In this document: piece after piece, positions 58,586-64,000 of the stretch
How the letters are laid out: each line of letters starts with the position of its first letter
How positions within the stretch are numbered: the stretch's first letter is position 1
Assembly: GCA_009838525.1 (NCBI GenBank)
Contig: VXRJ01000011.1
Coordinates: 1 to 64,000, forward strand
Reading direction: 5' to 3'
DNA: 64,000 nucleotides
Source: Acidobacteriota bacterium
Lineage (GTDB): Bacteria > Acidobacteriota > Vicinamibacteria > Vicinamibacterales > UBA8438
The notes under the pieces: generated by a model
The model's database searches: none
The model's input: the letters and a program-made list of their open reading frames with translations, nothing else
Told to the model about the DNA's origin: nothing
Program-made: the position numbers and the translations under genes

Positions 58586-59662
58586 CTAGGCCATCGGCGC
58601 GGCGGCCACCGGTTCCCTGAAACTGGCGATGGACACCTGCGCGGCGGCCTGCTCGGCAATCCGGCGGAACGCACGGCTGGCCGGCGAATCCGGCTCGGCG
58701 CTCACGATGGGGGCGCCGGTGTCGCTGCCGACGCGGATCGGGGCATAGATCGGAATCTGTCCCAGGAAGGGCACGCCGAGCTCCTCCGCGACTCGCTCGC
58801 CACCCCCGCGTCCGAAGAGATCCGCTTCGTCGCCGCATTGGGGGCAGGCGTAGTAGCTCATGTTCTCGACGATGCCGAGCGTCGGGATGTTCAGCTTGCG
58901 GTACATCCCGACGGCGCGCCGGCTGTCCGCCAGCGAGACCGTCTGAGGCGTGGTCACGACGACGGCGCCGGTCACCGGCACCGTCTGGCTCAGGCTTAGT
59001 GCGACATCACCGGTTCCCGGCGGCATGTCGACGACCAGATAGTCGAGCTCGCCCCAGTTGACGTCCTGAAAGAACTGTCGAACCACGCCGTGCAGCATTG
59101 GACCCCGCCAGATGATCGGCGCGTCGGCGGTTGTCAGGAAGCCCATCGACACGAGGCGGATGCCGTGCTTCTCGGCCGGACGGATCTTCCTCCCATCCGA
59201 TTCGAGCTTCGCGTCGACGCCGAGCATGATCGGCACGTTGGGACCGTAAACGTCGGCGTCGATGATGCCGACCCGCCCGCCGTAGCGCGCAAGGCCGACC
59301 GCCAGGTTGACCGCTACCGTGGTCTTGCCCACTCCCCCCTTGCCCGCGCCCACCGCAATGATGTTGCGAACACCCGGGATCGGCTGCTGCTGCGCCGGGG
59401 AGGCCGCCGCGGAACGAACGCTCGCCGTCATCTCGACCGCAACGTCGGCTACTCCGTCCAGCGCTGCGACCACCTCGCGCGCCTGCTGCTGCATCTGATC
59501 CTTGACGGGGCAGGCCGGAGTGGTCAGCTCGATCGTGAAGGCGACTCGGCCACCGTCGATCGTCAGGTTCTTGACGAAGCCGAGGCTGACGATGTCGCGC
59601 CCCAGGTCGGGATCGGTCACTGCCCGAAGCGCGTCGAGTACTGCCGTGTCTGTGATGGTCAT
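58586..59662 (-). CDS. apbC: Mrp/NBP35-type Fe-S carrier ATPase
   Basis: The 358-residue protein starts at MTITDTAVLDALRAVTDPDL, a MIP18/DUF59 domain (about 1-90). The ParA-like ATPase follows with the Walker A AVGAGKGGVGKTTVAVNLA, the switch DADVYGPNVPIMLG, DMPPGTGDVALSLSQT and the Fe-S ligand pair YYACPQCG. It loads iron-sulfur clusters onto apoproteins. It lies 38 bases after the zinc-domain gene on the same strand. The stop TAG is in a CTAGCAGCTAG motif that is palindromic in part. Confidence 0.95.
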   Translation of the reverse strand: MTITDTAVLDALRAVTDPDLGRDIVSLGFVKNLTIDGGRVAFTIELTTPACPVKDQMQQQAREVVAALDGVADVAVEMTASVRSAAASPAQQQPIPGVRNIIAVGAGKGGVGKTTVAVNLAVGLARYGGRVGIIDADVYGPNVPIMLGVDAKLESDGRKIRPAEKHGIRLVSMGFLTTADAPIIWRGPMLHGVVRQFFQDVNWGELDYLVVDMPPGTGDVALSLSQTVPVTGAVVVTTPQTVSLADSRRAVGMYRKLNIPTLGIVENMSYYACPQCGDEADLFGRGGGERVAEELGVPFLGQIPIYAPIRVGSDTGAPIVSAEPDSPASRAFRRIAEQAAAQVSIASFREPVAAAPMA

Positions 59663-59700
59663 GAAGTTGCAGGAATCCTGAGCGTCACCGCACCGCGCGG

Positions 59701-60165
59701 TCACTGCACCGCAATACGAACCTCGACATGAGTCCTGTCCGCCCCGGGCGGCGCAAGCGCATACCGCAGGCAGGCGCCATCGTGCACGCCCGGCGGCACG
59801 GGAAGGTGTAGACGATGCTCCAGCAGGCCGGAACCGGAACCACAGCAGAGGCTGCACAAACCGCTCTGCAGTTCGCCCCGGCCGCCGCAGGCCGGGCAGG
59901 TGTGGCGCACCGTCAAATCGAGCGGCAGGCGCACTCCCTCGAGCGCCTGGCGAGCGGTCAACTCGAACCGCGCGTGGCGGGTGACCGGATCGTCCGCTGC
60001 CGGTTCCCCGGCCCGGAACCGAGCGAGCATCCTATCGACGATCGGCCGCATCGAGGGGAAGTCGACCGCCACCTCGTCCGCAAGGACTGGGTGGCGCGTC
60101 GGCCCGAGACGGTTGCCGATGTCGTCGATCGCCCGCAGGGTGTCAGGCACCCGGTCATCCAACAT
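59701..60165 (-). CDS. DnaJ-type zinc-finger/C-domain protein without a J domain
   Basis: The 154-residue protein starts at MLDDRVPDTLRAIDDIGNRL. The C-terminal half has HTCPACGGRGELQSG, LCSLCCGSGSG and then HRLHLPVPPGVHDGACLRYA, the order of the DnaJ zinc module and substrate-binding domain (IPxGVxDGxxLR). The J domain that recruits DnaK is absent. It could hold unfolded clients or deliver them to the neighbouring Mrp protein for cluster loading. It is divergent from the small gene at 60276. Confidence 0.75.
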   Translation of the reverse strand: MLDDRVPDTLRAIDDIGNRLGPTRHPVLADEVAVDFPSMRPIVDRMLARFRAGEPAADDPVTRHARFELTARQALEGVRLPLDLTVRHTCPACGGRGELQSGLCSLCCGSGSGLLEHRLHLPVPPGVHDGACLRYALAPPGADRTHVEVRIAVQ

Positions 60166-60275
60166 CCGATTCGTACGATAGGAGCCGCTTCGAACGATTG
60201 TCAAGGTGCGCGTGGGGATGGTCTGGTGTACGATCCGGCCCGGCCCGGTTCGGGACCGGTTGGATGGACAGGACG

Positions 60276-60500
60276 ATGGAATACAGCATTCAGAGCGAGG
60301 CGCGCGCGGGGCACTGGGTGGCTTGGCTGACGGCGCCGGGAACGTCGACACCGGTCGGATCCGTGCTGGTCCCGGGACAGACCCAGGAGGAAGCGGAGTC
60401 GAACATCAGGCAATGGATGGACCGGATCTCGCGCGATCCCAGCCTGCTGCCACCGCCGCCCCCGCCGGCGCCGCCTGCCGAAGACGACGGCGCGTCCTGA
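60276..60500 (+). CDS. small HicB-like protein
   Basis: The 75-residue protein MEYSIQSEARAGHWVAWLTA... has the alternating strand-turn-strand pattern and the TQEEAESNIRQWMDRI helix of HicB-like antitoxins, but no HicA toxin gene is adjacent and the DNA-binding part is absent. The end is proline-rich (PPPPPPPAPPAEDDG). A start 12 bases earlier (MDRTMEYS) is possible. It is 9 bases from the convergent helicase stop. Confidence 0.6.
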   Translation: MEYSIQSEARAGHWVAWLTAPGTSTPVGSVLVPGQTQEEAESNIRQWMDRISRDPSLLPPPPPPAPPAEDDGAS

Positions 60501-60509
60501 GCGCCGCTT

Positions 60510-63317
60510 CTAGGCCCGATCGACGATGGCCAGGCGATGGGGCTGGCCGCTCGTTCCAGTCCAGCGGACCGTGTCGCGCACGGTCGCGGCGTGAGCCATC
60601 AGGTCGACAAGGGGCGCCGGAAGCGCTTCCGCGAGACTGCCGGGGTTGCAGGCGATGGCGCCAGCGTCGTCGAGGACCGCTGAGAGATAGAGACGGTCGC
60701 GCGCGCGGGTGGCGGCGACGTACAGCAAGCGCTTTGTTTCCTCCAGATCGCGGAGACGTTCTTCCTGATCGGCCGGCGTCCGGTAGGGCGACACGCTGAC
60801 CCACGGCTTCCCCGCCGTGTCCGTGGCCACACGGATGGCCGCTCCGCCCAAACCCGTGCCGCGCCCCAGATCGACCAGCATCACGATCGGGAACTCCAGC
60901 CCCTTGGCGGCATGGACCGTCATCAGGTTGACCGCGTCGAACGCATCGACCACCGCGTTGGAGACATCGCCCGAAAGATGATCGATGTGGTCGGCGACAT
61001 GCGCCATCGTGGCGTAGCCGCGGTTCTGCACGCGACGGACCAGGTTTCGGATCTTCTTGACGTTCTCGCGGGCCTGTGCCGGATGACCTTCGCCAAGCTC
61101 GATGGAGTACGCCGACATCGCGAGGACCCGGTCGAGCACCTCGGCTGGTGGCAGGCGATCGACCAGGCCGATCCAGCCCGGGACCGTGTCGCGCGCCAGG
61201 TCGAGCACCGTGCGGTCATGCGCGTCGAAGTCCAACGCGGCGGCGGGAAGCGTTCCGTCCAGCAGGGCGGCGGCGAGCTTGCCTCTCAGCGCGGCGAGCG
61301 CGGCGTCCGAGATTCCAATGAAACGCGAGCGTAGCAGGGCGGCGGCGCGGAGCTCCGAGCGCGGGTCGGCCAGGTAGCGAATCAGGGCGCGGACGTCCTT
61401 GATTTCGTCGGTGTCGAAGAAGCCGAGCCCCTTGTAGACGCACGTCTGGATGCCGCGCGCGTTGATCGCCCGCTCGAACTCGCGGTGGCTCTGGCGGGAT
61501 CGGAAGAGGATGGCGACGTCGGTGGGAACCGGGCGGCGAGGCACGCCGGTGCGGCGGTCGCGCACGCTGCCCGTCTCGAGGAGGCGGGAGACTTCTCCGG
61601 CGACAAGGTCGGCCGTCCCTTCGACGCTATCGGCGACCGCGACCGCCACCACCGGCTCGTCCGCAGCCGTGACCGCCGGCGCATCCACCGGAAAGCGATC
61701 GCGCTCGTCGAAGCGGAACGCGTCACGGCGCCCGGACACCTTCGGCACCGCCGCGAACAGGTCGTTCAGGAAGGCGAGCAGGGGGGGAACGGTGCGGAAG
61801 CTGTTGGATATCGACTGACGAACGTCGGGGGAGGTCGCGCGGGAGGCAGACTCCCGCGCACCCGGGCCTGCAGCGGAGGCGTCTCCGCCATCCGGTTCGC
61901 GGAGCGCGGCGACCGCGTTCGCGGCATCGTCAAGGACGGCAACGTCCGCGTCGCGGAACCGGTATATGGACTGCTTGCGGTCGCCGACGACAAAGACGCT
62001 GGGCGGGAGTGTTGCGTCGTGGACCAGGCCGGCGCCCTCCCCCCAGGATTGCACCAAGAGCGAAACCAGTTCCCACTGCGCCGGACTCGTGTCCTGAAAC
62101 TCGTCGACGAGCACGTGGTGGTAGCGGGACTCCAGGCGAAAACGCGATCGCGCGAACTCGTCCATTCTCCGGAGGAGAGCCACGGCACGCTCCAGCAGAT
62201 CGGAGAAGTCGAGGAGGGCACGGGCGTCGAGCTGACGGCGGTACGCGTCGACCGCGATCGTGAAGAGCTGGTGCACGCCGCGCGCCATCACGAGGTTGAT
62301 GTCGCGGTCGAACCGGCCCAGCACGTCATGCATGATCGGGGCTGCCTCGACCGCCGCCGCGCGGAACCGCCTGGCGCGCGGGCCACTGCCGGAGAGCTGC
62401 GCGTCCGTGACCCGCTTGCGAGGCGTTCCCTGCTGCGTCAGGAAGTACGCCCGGCAGCGGTCCAGGGCGGCGCGGATCCGAACCGGGCCGCGTTCCGCCA
62501 GCGTGTCGAGGTCCGCGATGTCTCGCGCGATTACCGCGAACGGGCCGGCATCCGGCCCATCCGCGAGCAGCCGGCCAAGCACGCCATCCGCACCCTCCAT
62601 ACGGGCGGCGAGACGCGTCACTGCGGAGCGGCAGGCCTGCGCCGCCGTCAGATCGCGCGGCGTTCCGGCCAGGAAGCGCCGGATCGTCGTCTCCGCGGCC
62701 AGGCGCCGGCGCAGCAGCTCCGTCAGGGCGACGCGAATCCGCCATGGACCGATCTGCGCGATCAGCATGGCAAGATCGGCATCGCTCTTCGCCATCCGGG
62801 TTCCGGCGCCGAGCGCCTGCTCCACCGCCTGCCGGACGATGTTCGGGATCTCGGTTTCGTCCGCCAGTCCGAAGCCCGGCTCGAGGTCCGCCTCCAGCGG
62901 GAACTCGTGGAGCAGCGAGAAGCAGAATGCGTCGATTGTGCTGATCGAGATCTCGCCGAGGCGGTCGCGCAACCTGGCCCATCGCTCCGCACCTTCCTCC
63001 GAGCCAAGGGCGTCGGCGCGCAACTCGCCGACGATACGCTCGCGCATCTCCGCTGCCGCCTGACGCGTGAAGGTGATCGCGAGGATGTTGATCGGATCGA
63101 TGCCGGCACGAAGCAGGTTGAGGTAGCGGGTGACCAGCACTGTCGTCTTGCCGGTGCCGGCCGACGCTTCCAGCACGATGTTGCGTGTAGGGTCGACCGC
63201 CGCGGCGCGCGCCGCGCGATCGGGGGGCGCATCCGGCCCGGGCGGGGCAGCCGGTGCGGGTGACGGCTCGTCCGGCGCCGCATCGAACGGCAACCCGCCC
63301 TCAGAGATCCTCGACAT
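60510..63317 (-). CDS. AddA/UvrD-family helicase without nuclease domain
   Basis: The 935-residue SF1A helicase starts at MSRISEGGLPFDAAPDEPSP. Motifs in order are Walker A LEASAGTGKTTVLVTRYL, ITFTRQAAAEMRERIV, VDEFQDTSPAQWELV (II), VVGDRKQSIYRFRDADV (III), VAILFRSRQSHREFE (IV), NLMTVHAAKGLEFPIVMLVD (V) and LLYVAATRARDRLYLS (VI). The protein ends about 100 residues after motif VI, so the C-terminal PD-(D/E)XK nuclease of normal AddA is absent. A nuclease-type gene overlaps its start by 17 bases, indicating a split AddAB-like recombination machine for double-strand breaks. Confidence 0.93.
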   Translation of the reverse strand: MSRISEGGLPFDAAPDEPSPAPAAPPGPDAPPDRAARAAAVDPTRNIVLEASAGTGKTTVLVTRYLNLLRAGIDPINILAITFTRQAAAEMRERIVGELRADALGSEEGAERWARLRDRLGEISISTIDAFCFSLLHEFPLEADLEPGFGLADETEIPNIVRQAVEQALGAGTRMAKSDADLAMLIAQIGPWRIRVALTELLRRRLAAETTIRRFLAGTPRDLTAAQACRSAVTRLAARMEGADGVLGRLLADGPDAGPFAVIARDIADLDTLAERGPVRIRAALDRCRAYFLTQQGTPRKRVTDAQLSGSGPRARRFRAAAVEAAPIMHDVLGRFDRDINLVMARGVHQLFTIAVDAYRRQLDARALLDFSDLLERAVALLRRMDEFARSRFRLESRYHHVLVDEFQDTSPAQWELVSLLVQSWGEGAGLVHDATLPPSVFVVGDRKQSIYRFRDADVAVLDDAANAVAALREPDGGDASAAGPGARESASRATSPDVRQSISNSFRTVPPLLAFLNDLFAAVPKVSGRRDAFRFDERDRFPVDAPAVTAADEPVVAVAVADSVEGTADLVAGEVSRLLETGSVRDRRTGVPRRPVPTDVAILFRSRQSHREFERAINARGIQTCVYKGLGFFDTDEIKDVRALIRYLADPRSELRAAALLRSRFIGISDAALAALRGKLAAALLDGTLPAAALDFDAHDRTVLDLARDTVPGWIGLVDRLPPAEVLDRVLAMSAYSIELGEGHPAQARENVKKIRNLVRRVQNRGYATMAHVADHIDHLSGDVSNAVVDAFDAVNLMTVHAAKGLEFPIVMLVDLGRGTGLGGAAIRVATDTAGKPWVSVSPYRTPADQEERLRDLEETKRLLYVAATRARDRLYLSAVLDDAGAIACNPGSLAEALPAPLVDLMAHAATVRDTVRWTGTSGQPHRLAIVDRA

Positions 63318-64000
63318 AGTCCTTCCGGCACACCGTCTGGTAGGGACACATCGTGCAGCGGAACAGCTCCGCCGGACGCGGCGGGCACTTGCCGGCTTCG
63401 ATTCCCGCCACCGCCGCGACGGCGCGGGCTTCACCCTCGTTCATCGCGTCAGCCACCTTCCCCTTGCCCTCCATCGGGACCGTCAGTCGCGACTCGCCGA
63501 ACGCGACGTACATGCCGCCGGCGGCGCGCCACGAGCGGTCGCGGTAACCCCGCAACTGCTGTTCCGCACACCGCGCATAGAGCGGCAACTGCAGTGCCCG
63601 CGACCGATCCGGCGCGCGGCCGGTCTTGTAGTCGACGACCGTAAGCGTTCCGTCGGCATGCAGGTCGACGCGGTCGGCGCCGCCGCGGAGCGCAACGGTT
63701 CGGCGACCGCCGGCCGGGCCCATATCGAAGGAGCCGGCGATCCGATACTCGGGGAGCCGCTCGACGATGTCGGCCGTCCGGCTCTCCGCTTCCCGGCTGA
63801 ACAACCGCTCGGCCAGACCGGAAGAAGCGGGCGAGCCGAACAGCCAGGCGCGCGCCACCGCCTGCTCCGCTGGCGGCAGCCGGGCCAGCTCGTCTTCCGC
63901 AACGCCCGCGAACCGCTCGAGGGCAACGTCGAACCTGTCGAGCGTGATGGCGCCGTGGCCGTCGCCCTGCCACGCACTGAAGAACCTCTCGAACACCTGG
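63301..64000 (-). CDS. AddB-like PD-(D/E)XK nuclease, 5' end outside the window
   Basis: Only the C-terminal 233 codons are in the window; the frame stays open through the edge. It has the nuclease core LRGGADRVDLHADGTLTVVD with YKTGRAPDRSRALQLPLYAR (Asp, Lys and Gln of the D...VDYKTG...Q motif), and a terminal Cys cluster FRCTMCPYQTVCRKDY that would hold an iron-sulfur cluster with a Cys further upstream. GKCPPRPAELFRC fits AddB/Cas4-like ends. It precedes and overlaps the helicase gene by 17 bases. Confidence 0.9.
   Translation of the reverse strand, partial: QVFERFFSAWQGDGHGAITLDRFDVALERFAGVAEDELARLPPAEQAVARAWLFGSPASSGLAERLFSREAESRTADIVERLPEYRIAGSFDMGPAGGRRTVALRGGADRVDLHADGTLTVVDYKTGRAPDRSRALQLPLYARCAEQQLRGYRDRSWRAAGGMYVAFGESRLTVPMEGKGKVADAMNEGEARAVAAVAGIEAGKCPPRPAELFRCTMCPYQTVCRKDYVEDL

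Noticed and set aside
60276-60500. HicAB toxin-antitoxin module
   Set aside because: Only a HicB-like fragment is visible; no HicA gene and no DNA-binding domain were found.
61485-63263. 592-codon plus-strand frame over the helicase gene
   Set aside because: Antisense shadow of the helicase with intact SF1 motifs on the other strand.

Overview
The window looks like chromosomal DNA of a GC-rich bacterium, most likely an acidobacterium of the Vicinamibacteria type. That placement is inferred from gene content: a PadR regulator with an ADOP-type FtsX/MacB permease, a PQQ dehydrogenase, a large single-subunit SdhC-like anchor, a compact QueF, and many secreted or lipoprotein genes. No rRNA, tRNA, CRISPR array or replication origin was seen, so the placement is not proven. 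About 60 genes are packed tightly on both strands, many with 1-23 base overlaps.

Layout. 1-4.1 kb: the end of a secreted alpha/beta hydrolase gene, then a divergent PadR-ADOP permease pair with a palindromic operator candidate. 4.3-7.6 kb: a worn mobile island with a HigBA toxin-antitoxin module, an internal fragment of an AbiEi antitoxin, an orphan membrane protein, the C-terminal scrap of one integrase, and a nearly complete second integrase that lacks a normal start and abuts the stop codon of the PQQ dehydrogenase gene. 7.6-19.3 kb: PQQ dehydrogenase, a transketolase-like enzyme, YgfZ, a hydrolase without its nucleophile serine, an FHA protein, an SDR, a degenerate malate-dehydrogenase-like protein, LipB with an E2 acyltransferase, and HU. 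19.5-24.8 kb: QueF and a membrane metallopeptidase, then a co-directional cluster resembling the mycobacterial decaprenyl-phosphoryl-arabinose pathway (UbiA-type phosphoribosyltransferase, DprE1-like, DprE2-like). 24.9-28 kb: a symporter pair and a GT-C-like membrane glycosyltransferase.

28-41 kb: succinate dehydrogenase (sdhC-A-B in transcription order) divergent from a 1-Cys peroxiredoxin across a perfect palindrome. Next come proline catabolism genes (P5C dehydrogenase, and proline dehydrogenase 5 kb away), ThiO, a Na/Pi cotransporter, a VirB10-like protein, a PlsB-like acyltransferase and an SdpI-like protein. 41-42.6 kb: two divergent toxin-antitoxin modules (Phd/PIN and VapBC), one with a 10-bp-phased triple repeat upstream. 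42.6-47.7 kb: a TatT-DctP-DctQM TRAP transporter with a propeller lipoprotein. 47.8-64 kb: a formylglycine-enzyme-like protein, CCA-adding-type nucleotidyltransferase, threonine dehydratase, an AMP-ligase/ACP/acyltransferase fusion, IF-1, a TPR regulator, glucokinase, a deacetylase, a PIMT, an Mrp-type ATPase with a DnaJ-zinc-like protein, and a split AddAB-like helicase/nuclease pair cut by the window edge.

Dispersed palindromic repeats occur at gene ends: a ~52-bp element in three copies, and a CTAGCAGC motif that often overlaps the stop codon. The DprE-like cluster and the repeat families are the most interesting signals.
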